Program-made: the position numbers and the translations under genes
Shown here: positions 11,316 through 21,887 of the stretch, piece by piece
Numbering within the stretch: the stretch's first letter is position 1
Layout of the letters: each line of letters starts with the position of its first letter
From: Cryptomeria japonica
Lineage: Eukaryota; Streptophyta; Pinopsida; Cupressales; Cupressaceae
Direction of reading: 5' to 3'
Length of the DNA stretch: 64,000 nt
Assembly: GCF_030272615.1 (NCBI RefSeq)
Contig: NC_081406.1
Coordinates: 186,101,770-186,165,769, forward strand
Notes under the pieces: generated by a model
What the model saw: only the letters and a program-made list of their open reading frames with translations
Databases searched by the model: none
What the model was told of the DNA's origin: nothing

Positions 11316-11320
11316 GGTTC
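11316..11320 (-). repeat. E3 target site duplication, left copy
   Basis: GGTTC at 11316-11320 matches GGTTC at 27824-27828 on the other side of E3. Removing E3 and one copy restores the E2 gag reading frame. Confidence 0.95.
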
Positions 11321-11720
11321 TGATGCTCTGCAAAAAGGATTAGAAAATCTGTTTGATGGCAACACACACAAGAGCACAAGAAACAAACGTTAGTGTTAGC
11401 AACAAAAGATTATCCTAAACAGCCATATCAAGAGAGATATTAAGCATGAAATAGAAAGCATATAAACATAGAATGAAATAGCTAATCAAGATGCTCATAG
11501 TTGCTCCTCCCTTGTTCCTCTCCTCTCCAAGTCCCAAATGAGTGTAGCTCTCAGCTTTTAGCACTAGCCATGGATGCCATATGGAGATTCAAGATAGTTG
11601 AATATGATAAGCAAATACTATGCAAGAGTAGATAGTGATGCTATGAAAAAGCTCTATGCTAATGCCAGTATAACAACAATACTCTAAAATGCTTCCCTCT
11701 TTTGCTTGAGGAGAAGGGTT

Positions 11721-11730
11721 CTATTTATAG
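11721..11730 (-). promoter_or_regulatory. E3 LTR TATA box (3' copy)
   Basis: CTATAAATAG on the minus strand (plus: CTATTTATAG). The same motif is at 26206-26215 in the 5' LTR, where it would drive genomic RNA. The related E4 LTR has an identical box in the equivalent region. Confidence 0.6.
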
Positions 11731-12740
11731 AAGAAATGGGGAAATGAAGGGTTAAGATTGAGCAATCTTAACAAGGGTTAGGATTGAAAGTTGGGGATCC
11801 ATGTGCACAATTGGCACCAATAAAATGGTGACAAGTTTCAACATAGGATTGGGTTGAGAGAAGAGGTTGGAGGCATTAAAGGCCTGAGAAGACCTCATGG
11901 TTATCTAGAAGGTAAGGGTCAAGTCTAAATTAAGATTACCCATTGGATTAAGAGTTAATCCAAGGATAAACCTTTGTGCAAATGATTAAGAGATAATCAT
12001 GGTCAAAGCATTAATGGCCTGATGAGACCTTTGGGTTGGGTAGAGGTTGAGTCAAAACAAATGTTTTAACCATGTGGGAGGGTTGAATTAACCATTAATG
12101 GTTATTGGAGACTTTGGGGATTAAGTGGTTGAAGGTTGAAAGCCTTCAATGGTTATCAAAGACTTTGAGCCATTTAGTGGTTGAAGGTTGGAAGCTTTCA
12201 AAGGTTATCCAAGACTTTGAGGGTTAATTTGTTGAACACACAAAGCATTAATTGCTTTTCAAAGACTTTGGAGTCTTTGAGAAGTGACTCCAATTTGCTT
12301 AGGAATGTGACAATATTTAGGGGATGGATTAGGCTAATTAGGAAGGGTTTAGAAGAATCTAGAAGGGGTTTAGGCATACAAGTGGATTTTGTAGGAAAAT
12401 GCAAGTGGGAGAAATTTTGGTATTTTCAATTAAAATAAAATCATTTATTTCAATTAAATGGTGTAATTTGCATTTGGATAAATATTCAAATAAATATTAA
12501 TTTATTTAAATGAGAAAAAGAAGATAAAGCATTTAAAATGCTTGAAGACTTTGAGGGAAACCATTAAAGGCTTGAAGACTTTAAGGAAAACCATTAAAGT
12601 CTTAAGAAGATTATAGAAGGAAGCCATCAAGTTTGAAGACTTTAAAGCCATCAAGTTTGAATACTTTAAGGGAAACCATTAAAGGTTTCAAGTGGGTGAG
12701 GATAAATAGGATTTTAAATAAATAATTTATTTAAAATAGT

Positions 12741-13045
12741 TGTGCAACTTGCTTTTGTAGGAAAATACAAGTGGGTGGAGGATAAAGGTGATTTAAATAA
12801 ATTATTTATTTAAAATAATTGTGCAACTTGCTTTTGTAGGAAAATACAAGTGGGTGGAGGATAAAGGTGATTTAAATAAATGATTTATTTATTTAAAATA
12901 ATTGTGCAACTTGCTTTTGTAGGAAAATACAAGTGGGTGGAGGATAAAGGTGATTTAAATAAATTATTTATTTAAAATAATTGTGCAACTTGCTTTTGTA
13001 GGAAAATACAAGTGGGTGGAGGATAAAGGTGATTTAAATAAATGA
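12741..13045. repeat. Four tandem 79-83 bp units inside E3 LTR
   Basis: The landmark TGTGCAACTTGCTTTTGTAG recurs at 12741, 12820, 12903 and 12982, giving spacings of 79, 83 and 79. The units carry TTTAAATAAAT-type AT blocks. The same four units occur at 27226-27530 in the other LTR, so the array predates this insertion. Confidence 0.9.
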
Positions 13046-13338
13046 TTTATTTATTTAAATGTGAGAGGTGGGATTTTGGGGGATTTAAATAAATATTAAT
13101 TTATTTAAATGTGAGAGAAGATTTAATTAAACAAATATGATTTATTTATTTAATTAATGGTATGAATTTGGTTAAGTGAATTAAATCAAATAAATTGAAT
13201 AATTTATTTAATTAATAGGAGAAGAGCGTTAAGATGAATTAATTAAATATTAATTTAATTAATTATTAATTGATGGTTAAATAATCAAATAAATACTAAG
13301 TATTCATTTAATTAAGTGGACAGATTTATGTGACTACA

Positions 13339-13352
13339 TTTGCCCCTCTTTG
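13339..13352 (-). promoter_or_regulatory. E3 polypurine tract
   Basis: On the minus strand AAAGAGGGGCAAA immediately precedes the LTR start TGTAGTCA. E4 carries almost the same tract (AAAGAGGGGCAAAA) before its 3' LTR, which supports both calls. Confidence 0.9.
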
Positions 13353-15767
13353 AGACGGTGCGGTTTATCGCGTCGTTTCAAAGAAAGAAAAATAGGTGTG
13401 AAGAAATGCCCCATAAAATGTAAATTTAATGGGTGATATGCCCCCTCGAGAGATGGGCCAAATTTTGTTTTGAAAAATCGGGCGATCTCTCGAAAAAGAA
13501 TGCAAAGTGGAGGGGAGGTAGAATAGAAGAAATTAGAACTAATGATGAAAGAATGGGAGAAAATGGAGTGAATATGAAGAAACAACAAGCCAATGAGTAC
13601 CCTGAGGTCATGCAAGAGATACATAGCAGATGTAGTGTGGGGTTTGGATTGATGCTATACAATTGATCAAAATTGTTTGGACAATCTGGTGCAATCGGTT
13701 TAATTGCCCCGGTCAAGTCAAAGAGTGACAGTTGATGTCAGTTGGTCGCTTGGACATGATAAAGTCTGAGTAAGTGAATCAAAGTGACCTGATGTGACTT
13801 AGACAATTGATGTAATTGCCCGATGAAGTCAAGGTATATGAAGCAAAATACTCGTTGAGACGTAGACAATTGATGTAATTGTCTGTTGGATTGTGTTTGA
13901 TTGGTTGATCAATTGATAGTATGTGCGTGTGATGGATGGTTGTGGGGAATCATGGCAGCCCTGTTGAGACTAGGTCATTATGATAAATGCCTGATGTAGT
14001 CTAGGATTACCATAATCGATTACTTGTTGAGATCCGAAGATACGTGATCAGAGTATCTGTTGATAGTCTAGGTGTGTGGGAGTCGATGTACCTGTGCAGA
14101 GAGAGTAACTTGCTTGGCTTATTGGATGACTTAGGATAGGAAACACAATCCTTCCTATTTAGAGATGGATGGTGATGAACGTGGCTTGATTAGGTTGATT
14201 GGGACACGATGAAGGATATGTGATGTTGATTATTGAGATGGGGAGGGTTGGGGGGGTTCGATGTTAGAAGAAATGGAGGACCTATGACTCATTCCTATGG
14301 AAGAAGAGGAAAATAGAGTATGCATTATTATGACTATGTATGCATGATATGTATCTATTATGAATGTATGGATGGGTGGAATGCAACGAAATGCAATATA
14401 TACAAATGAGATGAGATGACGATCCATAGTGCTTTATTTTTCATCATTGAGCTTTAAAATTTTGTAAGAAAATACAAGCAACTTGACATAAAGATTCAAG
14501 ATGACCAAAGTATTTCTTACATGGATTTTGATATAGCAAGTTAATACAAGCAACTTGATATAATGGATCAAGTTGACCTGAGTATTGCTTGCATAACAGA
14601 TAAGGATTATCTCCTTTCATGCATGACTTGGAACGTCCTCCTTGATCTTAGGCTGATCATATCCTGAGACAAGTGCATACCGTAATAAGAGATAAAAAAC
14701 CTTTATCCAGTTTGGATGAGGTAGGAGGAACCAAAGGAAGAGCATTGCACCTGCAAACAAACAATATATACATAAAGAATAAAGAATAAGGATCCTTGGT
14801 AATGGTTCATGCTCATATGGTCGAGGTATACGCTGTAGTCAGCAAGCCGTAGTGATCTATGATTGCATTTGGCATAAGATCACGTAGCCTAGTGAACTTC
14901 CCACGTAGACACCATTAGTACATGCCCCAGAACTTCATCGGAAATAATGCGCAAATGATACAAAACAATGCTGAAAGATCCCGATACAGATAAACAAATG
15001 ATTGTACTCATAAATCAACCAAGTATTTGATAGCTTAACATAATTTTCTTGTCAAAGAAAATGTCATCTTGTCTTTGTTTTGATAAGGAAGGATGCATCC
15101 TTGTTTTAAAGACAGTTTTGGATTGTTGATGTGGATTGTGTGGTTTGATTGGTAAATGGTCATTGTGTGAGTATTTTGTCAATGTTTATTTTGTATCTGA
15201 TCGGATAAATATGTACAAGGTGTTGCCATGTTTTTGTGTGATTTTTGATGGGTTTTCCGATGTTTTTTGGATTTTGTGAAACAATTTTGAATGTTTTTGG
15301 TATTTTGAGAGTCATTTTTGAATGTGTTTGATATTTTCTGATGATTGCCTGAATGAAGAGCGTAATGAATCATATGAGACAATGTAGAATCCACTTCCAT
15401 CAATAGGTTAAAGGCATTGCCCCCAGTTTTGGACATGACTATGAAAAAGCGGGATGCTAGACGCATGAAGTACTTTCTTGGATTACAGATAAAATAACAA
15501 GCCATGGTTAGATGGATGGATGTGTGTATGTATGAATGTGATCGCAACAAGCCTGAAAGACAATGGAGCCATAGCCTTTACGAGTGGCACCTGTTTGCCA
15601 GGTTTTCGCCATCGTACTTACCCAAGGTGCCACCGGAGTGGTTGTTCACCATTTGGATGCATGATTTTTCTTTACTTTTTTGAATGTTTTTGTATTTTCT
15701 TCAGGACATTTTCTGAATGTTTTTGGTATTTTTCTGATATGTAGGGGAGCCTGATGCTCTGTACACC
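13353..15767 (-). other. E3 long 3' non-coding region
   Basis: About 2.4 kb between the pol stop and the polypurine tract with no convincing gene on either strand. It shows short imperfect repeats: a GACAATTGATGTAATTG motif repeats near 13801 and 13865, and AAGCAACTTGA segments recur near 14476-14560. A G-rich block at 13435-13453 is shared with E4. The same interval of E4 holds an antisense Plant Mobile Domain gene, which is absent here. Confidence 0.7.
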
Positions 15768-16499
15768 TTAGGTATAAAATCTTTTGAGGTGCATGCTATT
15801 GATTGGATCTGCGAGCGGTTCTCCGTCTGATGTAGCCAACTGATATGCCCCGGACCCAAATACAGCAGTGACAACATATGGGCCCAACCAGTTTGATTCA
15901 AACTTGCCTTGATGTTCTCTATTTGGTTGGTTGCGAGGATTTTCTCGAAGAACAAGATCACCTACCTCAAATGTACGAGGTCTAACTCGGTGATTGTAGC
16001 TTCTACTCATGCGCTGCTGATAGGCTTTGAGATGGTTGTATGCAGCTTGTCGCTTCTCATCAAGTAGCTCCAAGTCCTGAAGGCGTGAGACTCTGTATGC
16101 GTCATCATCAATGAGATTGTGCAAGGAAACCCTTAATGATGGTATCTCGACCTCAATAGGCAAGATAGCTTCTGCACCATAGACCAATGAATAAGGAGTT
16201 GCACCTGTAGGGGTTCGAATGCTAGTTCGATATGCCCATAGTGCTGGATTCAATTAAACATGCCAATCACGACCGGCATCATTGACTGTCTTTTTGAGGA
16301 TTCTTAATATATTTTTATTGGATGCTTCGGCCTGACCATTGCCTTGTGGGTAATAGGGAGTGGAAAAGCGGTGTTGGATATGAAATTTCTCACAAAGCTC
16401 ACGAACATCCTGATTTTTGAAAGGAAGACCGTTATCTATGACAATGGACATGGGCACACCATACCGGCAGATGATGTAATTGAGGATGAATGAGGCGAT
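15768..16499 (-). pseudogene. E3 integrase, distal part (after the first stop)
   Basis: Continues the pol frame below the stop at 16500-16502. It contains the second catalytic Asp in VIDNGLPFKNQ (about 16430), the Glu in GNGQAEASNK (about 16330), and the C-terminal GPY/F module with WLGPYVVTAV (about 15860). A second stop, TAA at 16254-16256, lies between DWHV and LNPALW; the E4 homologue has Gln at both stop positions, so both are consistent with C-to-T changes. The element's pol ends at 15768. Confidence 0.92.
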
Positions 16500-19400
16500 C
16501 TACTTGCCGGTGACTTGGGTAAGTGGAACAGCTTCGATCCACTTGGTGAAATATTCGGTGGCGGTAATAATGAATTTATGGCCATTGGATGAAGATGGAT
16601 GGATTTTACCCACAAGATCAAGACCCCGTTGACAAAAAGGCCATGGTGTTGTGATTGGTTGCAGTTCCTGGGCCGGTGCATGTATCAGGTCGCCATGAAC
16701 TTGACATTTCTTGCATTTTTTGACAAAGTAGTAGGAATCCTTTTCCATAGATGGCCAATAATATCCAGCTCGCAAGAGTTTCTTGGCGAGTGATGGACCA
16801 CTTGAATGAGTCCCGCAAATTCCTTCATGTACCTCTTCCAAAGCCTTTGTTATCTCACCTTGTTCCAGACATCGAAGGAGAGTACCATCAAGACTGCGTC
16901 GGTATAGGGTTTCGGCAATAATGGTATATCGAGCAGTTTGGCGAATGAAGGTTTTTCGTTGGTTATTCGATTGGTTGGGAGGAAGGGTATGATCGCGAAG
17001 ATAGGTGTAGAACTCACCGTACCATGGGGATTCGGAACCGACAAGGTGACATATCATCTCGGATTCAGGGATATCATAAGCGGGGATCCAAAGATGTTCT
17101 ACCAAGAACTCGTAGCGTGTTGAATTCTGTGGAAGATCTAGTAGAGATGCGATGGTAGCCATAGCGTCAGCAGCTCGATTCTGATCTCTTGGTATCTGCT
17201 CAAAAGTGATAGTAGTAAATGATGTCTTTAGATTGTCCACCATTTGCTTGTATGGCATGAGTTTATCATCTTTGGTCTGATACTCATCTGTTGCTTGTCG
17301 AATGACTAGTTGGGAATCGCCATATACTTGCAGTTCTTTTAATTTCCATTGTATGGCTAATCTGAGTCCTGTGATCAAGGCCTCATACTCTGCTATGTTG
17401 TTTGTGCATGGAAATGTGAGCCTGTAAGACTTCGGGATGCTATCACCTTGAGGTGTGATAAACAGAATGCCTGCCCCCGAGCCGTGCCTAGTGTATGAAC
17501 CATCAAAATATAGTTTCCATGGTTGTGCTGTTGTGATCATGAATATCTCTTCATCTGGAAAATTGGAAATGAGAGGATGATCACCTATGAGAGGTGCATC
17601 GGCCAACTGATCTGCAATAACCTGACCTTTGATAGCTTTACGGTCCACATACTCAATGTCAAATTCACTTAGAATCATTACCCATTTGGCTAAGCGACCT
17701 GTCAATGCTGCTTTGCTAAGTAAATACTTGAGTGGATCAATCTTTGCGATAAGTTGCACCTTGTGTGTTAACAGATAGTGCCTCAGTTTAGTGGCTGCCA
17801 AGATTACTGCTAGGCAAGCTCGCTCAATAGGTGTGTAATTGAGTTCATAGCCAACCAGTGTACGAGAGATGTAGTATACAACACACTCTTTGCCTTCTGC
17901 ATTATGTTGTGCCAATAGCACACCCAGTGCTGTACTTGTTGCTGAGATATAAAGTAACAACGGTCTACTTGGATCTGGTGGCATCAACAATGGTGGATTC
18001 ATGAGATAGTCTTTAAGCGCCTGAAATGCTTGCTGGCATCGGGCATCCCACTGAAAGCGTATGTTCTTGTGTAGCAGGTGTGTGAATGGGTGACACTTAT
18101 CAGCCAATTGTGCAATGAATCTTCGGATGGATTGAAGCCGTCCTTGTAGTGTCCTTAGCTTACTGATATTCCTTGGAGGTGGCATGTCCATGATTGCCTT
18201 AACCTTTGCTGGATCGACCTCAATACCTTTGCTTGAGACAATGTATCCTAGAAGCTTCCCGGAGGTCACTCCGAAGACAAATTTCTTTGGGTTGAGTCGA
18301 ACATGGTATTGTTCCAGTCTATCAAAGATTTTATCTAAGATGTGAAGATGTCCTTCTCTAGTAAGTGATTTTGCTAGTAAATCATCCACATAATCTTCCA
18401 TCATAGTATGCATCATGTCATGGAAGATGGTGGTCATTGCTCTTTGATAGGTCGCTCCTGCATTCTTTAGACCAAAAGGCATTACATTCCAGCAGTATGT
18501 GCCCCATGGACATGTGAAGGCTGTCTTATGTTGGTCCTCTGGTGCGATCTTTATTTGATTGTATCCCGAAAAGCCATCCATGAGTGAAAGCATGGCATGT
18601 CCTGCTGTCAAATCTACTATGATGTCGATATTTGGTAGGGGAAAGTCATCCTTAGGACATGCCTTATTCAGATCTCTGAAGTCTGTACAAATGTGGATGC
18701 CCCCTTTTGGTTTGCCAACTGGCACAATATTGGAAATCCATTCTGCATAATCAATTGGTCTAATGAAACCAACATCTAGGAGTTTCTTGAGTTCGGTTTT
18801 GACTAGCATGGCAATCTGAGGATGCATCTTACGAAGCTTCTGCTTGACAGGTTTGGCTCCTTTTGCTACTGTGAGATGATGCATGACTAAATCTGGATCA
18901 AGCCCAGGCATGTCTACATATGACCATGCAAAGTTGATCTGGCGCTGCTGGAAGAACTCGATAAATTGAGGCTGTTCCTCTGGAGTGAGAAGAGATGCCA
19001 GATGTATGATATGAGGGTTTTCAGGAGTCCCCACATTGTATTCTTTGGTCTCCTCAATGAGGATCGTTGATCGTTCCTGTTGTGTACTAGCAGGGAGGAT
19101 GTCAAACCCTTCATCCTCAGGCGCCTCAGAGAGGTTTTCACCATTGGATACGCTCTTTCTTTTTACTTTTGTCGGATCAAATAGTGCCACAGTGTGGTTT
19201 TCACTGGAAGATCCATGTTTTATTGTTATATTTTTGCAGCTGAAGGGTTTGGCATCCGCCCCGAAGTATGCTGCGCTATTAAGTTCAATGGCGAATCCAG
19301 CTTTGTGATTCCCGCTTGGTAGATTATCCCTTAATTCCAAAAAGTCAATGATAGCCTCATCGTTCTGGAAGAGGTCAAGACATGGGGGATTTGGTTGGTT

Positions 19401-21887
19401 CCATTCAATGAGTTCAGGGTGGATAATGGGCATTACTTCATCGATTAGGTTAAGTTCGTTAGAAGTATCAGTGAGGGTTAAGACAGTGTGGTGAAGGTCA
19501 TTGATGGTACTCTCCCTGTCAGAATCAGGCGTAGGATGAGACGTAGGGTCTGTGGAAGATGTTTCCAGCTCAGGTACCCAAGTGGTCTTTACCTGTGCTT
19601 CTCCGTAAACAAGGATGTCTTTGCGTGGTGGAGGTGGTGACGTGTCTTCCTCATCTGAAGTGTTAAGTTGTACTGAATCGAATTCCCACTCATGTGAGTC
19701 GGTCTCTGAATCACTTTCCAGCATCCGATTGCTATACCATACTGGGATGTCGCTGGAGTTGAACACGGCAGGTGTGATTGGTTTATGTATCTTTGTAGTA
19801 ATCGGTGCTGCAGGAACTGTGATGGGGTTTAAAGGTTTTGTCACTGGAAGTATCAACAGTGTTGATTTAGTGGCTTCTATTGGAACGGCTGGTGCCATAG
19901 ATGCTGCTACGGGTTCCAATATAGTTGCTGCTATGAATGGTTTTATTGATGTGATGACTGCTGTGGATGGGATTACTAGTTCGATTGGTGGGATTTTTGG
20001 CACTGATGACGGTTGCGGTGGGTTTGTGAGCCTCGATGGGGCAGTGACAATATTGCTTGATGGTGCTTTGATTATGAAAGGTGTCCTCTTTACAGTAGGT
20101 GGGCAAAATGGTTTGCTAGGTTTTCCTTTAAATCTGAGTTTAGGAAGGATCTCTTTTTCAAAGCCTAGGCCTGTATTACCTTTGGGCTTGAACTCTGGCA
20201 GCAGCGGTTCATGTCGTCCTTGTTTGCAGTATCCCAAAGCACTCTGACCATCATATCCCATTCTTTGCATAATGAGGAGGCCTTTGCCATACTGTTCTGT
20301 AGGAAGTGTAACTCGCGGTATGTCAGTGGTGATGGGATCTTTATAGATCCAGTCCGCTAGGTCCTCATCTTGTGTTTCTTCCTCTTGACTCCTTCCAAGG
20401 ACGAAAGGCATTAAGGCACATGCTGGCGTGATTAGTGGTTGCTGGAGCAACTGCTGTGGTTTACCATGTGTTCTAGGAGAAGTGGGCATTTGTCCCACAC
20501 AAAAGAGCTGACTTAAGTTGTATTCTCCAGGACCTTCCTCTGCGATTTTCATCTTAAGCTTTTCTTGCTTGGGTATAGGGGTGTTTGAACTGGCAAGAGA
20601 GGCGGGATTTACATATGATGTGGAGGAAATGGCTTCCCTATTATTAGGAACAGTAATCTCTGGTTGATGGCTGATATTATGGCAAAATGAAAAGGGATTT
20701 GCATCACCCAGGATTGTGATCTCTGCACCATTATGTGGGAACTTGATACATTGATGGTAGGTAGATGGAACAGCTTGCATGGCATGTATCCAAGGTCTCC
20801 CTAATAATAGATTATATGGCAGAGGAAGGTCCAGAACCTGACAAATTATGTGCTTTACCACAGGGCCAACCCGGATTGGTAGTACCACAGCTCCTTTGGA
20901 CGAACGCTCTGCATCATCATAGGCCTTGATGGTGATCTTCTTGCGAGGATCCACTGATTCTATTGCATATCCCAATGCTGTGACCAACTGTAGTGTACAA
21001 ATGTTTAGGCCTGCTCCATTATCAATCAAGACTCGCTTGATCCTATGTTGGTTGACAAAGCCTTCAATGTGGAGTGAGGCGTTATGAGGTTGCTGGAAGG
21101 AAGAGTTGTCACTTTCGGAAAAAGTGAGACAAGGTGATGACTTTAGACTTCCAACCATGGCTTGAAATTGGTCCGTGTTCAGGTTTGCAGGGACTGACGC
21201 CTCTTGGAGTGCTTGATCCAAGATAGTTTTATGAGAGGGTGACAGACGCAATAGCTCCAAAATGGATATAAGCGCAGGCATTTTGTCTAATTGTTCCATA
21301 AGATTGTACTGCTTTGGGATGGAGGTGGTGCCTTGTGGAGCTGCCTTGATGGTGACCTTGCCACGACGTGTAACAACATTGCAATTTGAGGTGGGATTTT
21401 TGAAGGTGATAGTTGCAATTTGTTCACTGGCATCATACAGGTGATTGACAGTGTAATTATACGCAGCTTGCGTATAATCAGTGGTATCAGGACCTCGTCT
21501 GGACGTGGAAGGACCCCTTTGATCTTGTGATGGAAGTGGATCCTTGAACATGAGATGATCATTATTGGTTGTTTTTGGATCATGTCCTTCAATCTCAATT
21601 TCTCCTCGATCAATAAGATCTTGAATGAGATCTTTCAATCGGTGACAATTACTTGTCTTGTGTCCTCTTCCTTGATGGAACTCACAGTGTTCAGTATCTC
21701 TCCACCATGCTGGTTTGACTTGAGGCTCATAATTCGATAACTTAGGTAGAGTGATCAAATTCTGAGAAATGAGTTGTCGCAACACTGTTTCAATGGGTTC
21801 CCCTAAGGGAGTATATGCGTTTTTGTTTTTGTGGACGAGGTCTTGGTTCATCATGAGATGTGATGCGACCTTGATTAGGAGGAACAT
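16500..21887 (-). CDS. E3 pol polyprotein: protease, G-patch, RT, two RNases H, integrase start
   Basis: An uninterrupted 1,795-codon frame. In order, with approximate residues: a CHHC zinc-knuckle variant CEFHQGRGHKTSNC (about 70-85); aspartic protease LIDNGAGLNICT (about 285); a G-patch-like segment GKGLLIMQRMGYDGQ to GLGFEKE (about 530-580); a long acidic/proline linker; RT with YVDD at 18381-18392 (about 1165); Ty3-type RNase H (about 1310-1420); a second RNase H with YFDGSYTRHGSGAGILF and NNIAEYEAL (about 1455-1590); and the integrase HHCC zinc module GTHSSG...CKKCQ (about 1680-1720). It ends at TAG 16500-16502, where the E4 homologue has Gln. It overlaps gag in another frame. Confidence 0.95.
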   Translation of the reverse strand: MFLLIKVASHLMMNQDLVHKNKNAYTPLGEPIETVLRQLISQNLITLPKLSNYEPQVKPAWWRDTEHCEFHQGRGHKTSNCHRLKDLIQDLIDRGEIEIEGHDPKTTNNDHLMFKDPLPSQDQRGPSTSRRGPDTTDYTQAAYNYTVNHLYDASEQIATITFKNPTSNCNVVTRRGKVTIKAAPQGTTSIPKQYNLMEQLDKMPALISILELLRLSPSHKTILDQALQEASVPANLNTDQFQAMVGSLKSSPCLTFSESDNSSFQQPHNASLHIEGFVNQHRIKRVLIDNGAGLNICTLQLVTALGYAIESVDPRKKITIKAYDDAERSSKGAVVLPIRVGPVVKHIICQVLDLPLPYNLLLGRPWIHAMQAVPSTYHQCIKFPHNGAEITILGDANPFSFCHNISHQPEITVPNNREAISSTSYVNPASLASSNTPIPKQEKLKMKIAEEGPGEYNLSQLFCVGQMPTSPRTHGKPQQLLQQPLITPACALMPFVLGRSQEEETQDEDLADWIYKDPITTDIPRVTLPTEQYGKGLLIMQRMGYDGQSALGYCKQGRHEPLLPEFKPKGNTGLGFEKEILPKLRFKGKPSKPFCPPTVKRTPFIIKAPSSNIVTAPSRLTNPPQPSSVPKIPPIELVIPSTAVITSIKPFIAATILEPVAASMAPAVPIEATKSTLLILPVTKPLNPITVPAAPITTKIHKPITPAVFNSSDIPVWYSNRMLESDSETDSHEWEFDSVQLNTSDEEDTSPPPPRKDILVYGEAQVKTTWVPELETSSTDPTSHPTPDSDRESTINDLHHTVLTLTDTSNELNLIDEVMPIIHPELIEWNQPNPPCLDLFQNDEAIIDFLELRDNLPSGNHKAGFAIELNSAAYFGADAKPFSCKNITIKHGSSSENHTVALFDPTKVKRKSVSNGENLSEAPEDEGFDILPASTQQERSTILIEETKEYNVGTPENPHIIHLASLLTPEEQPQFIEFFQQRQINFAWSYVDMPGLDPDLVMHHLTVAKGAKPVKQKLRKMHPQIAMLVKTELKKLLDVGFIRPIDYAEWISNIVPVGKPKGGIHICTDFRDLNKACPKDDFPLPNIDIIVDLTAGHAMLSLMDGFSGYNQIKIAPEDQHKTAFTCPWGTYCWNVMPFGLKNAGATYQRAMTTIFHDMMHTMMEDYVDDLLAKSLTREGHLHILDKIFDRLEQYHVRLNPKKFVFGVTSGKLLGYIVSSKGIEVDPAKVKAIMDMPPPRNISKLRTLQGRLQSIRRFIAQLADKCHPFTHLLHKNIRFQWDARCQQAFQALKDYLMNPPLLMPPDPSRPLLLYISATSTALGVLLAQHNAEGKECVVYYISRTLVGYELNYTPIERACLAVILAATKLRHYLLTHKVQLIAKIDPLKYLLSKAALTGRLAKWVMILSEFDIEYVDRKAIKGQVIADQLADAPLIGDHPLISNFPDEEIFMITTAQPWKLYFDGSYTRHGSGAGILFITPQGDSIPKSYRLTFPCTNNIAEYEALITGLRLAIQWKLKELQVYGDSQLVIRQATDEYQTKDDKLMPYKQMVDNLKTSFTTITFEQIPRDQNRAADAMATIASLLDLPQNSTRYEFLVEHLWIPAYDIPESEMICHLVGSESPWYGEFYTYLRDHTLPPNQSNNQRKTFIRQTARYTIIAETLYRRSLDGTLLRCLEQGEITKALEEVHEGICGTHSSGPSLAKKLLRAGYYWPSMEKDSYYFVKKCKKCQVHGDLIHAPAQELQPITTPWPFCQRGLDLVGKIHPSSSNGHKFIITATEYFTKWIEAVPLTQVTGK

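Larger units (their letters stand above)
11321..13338 (-). repeat. E3 3' LTR
   Basis: The LTR is 2,018 bp and runs TGATGCTCTG to GTGACTACA on the plus strand, so it starts TGTAGTCAC in element orientation. It is essentially identical to 25806-27823. It contains four tandem units near 12741-13045 and a TATA motif at 11721-11730. An 85-codon frame inside it (12181-12438) occurs identically in the other LTR and has no recognised domain. Confidence 0.97.

Noticed and set aside
12181-12438. 85-codon frame present twice (also 26666-26923)
   Set aside because: It lies wholly inside the E3 LTR; the exact repetition follows from LTR identity, and no domain is recognised.
19615-20247. 210-codon plus-strand frame rich in Gly, Ala and Val
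   Set aside because: It is the shadow of the E3 pol linker on the opposite strand; biased composition mirrors the Pro/Thr/Ile-rich linker.
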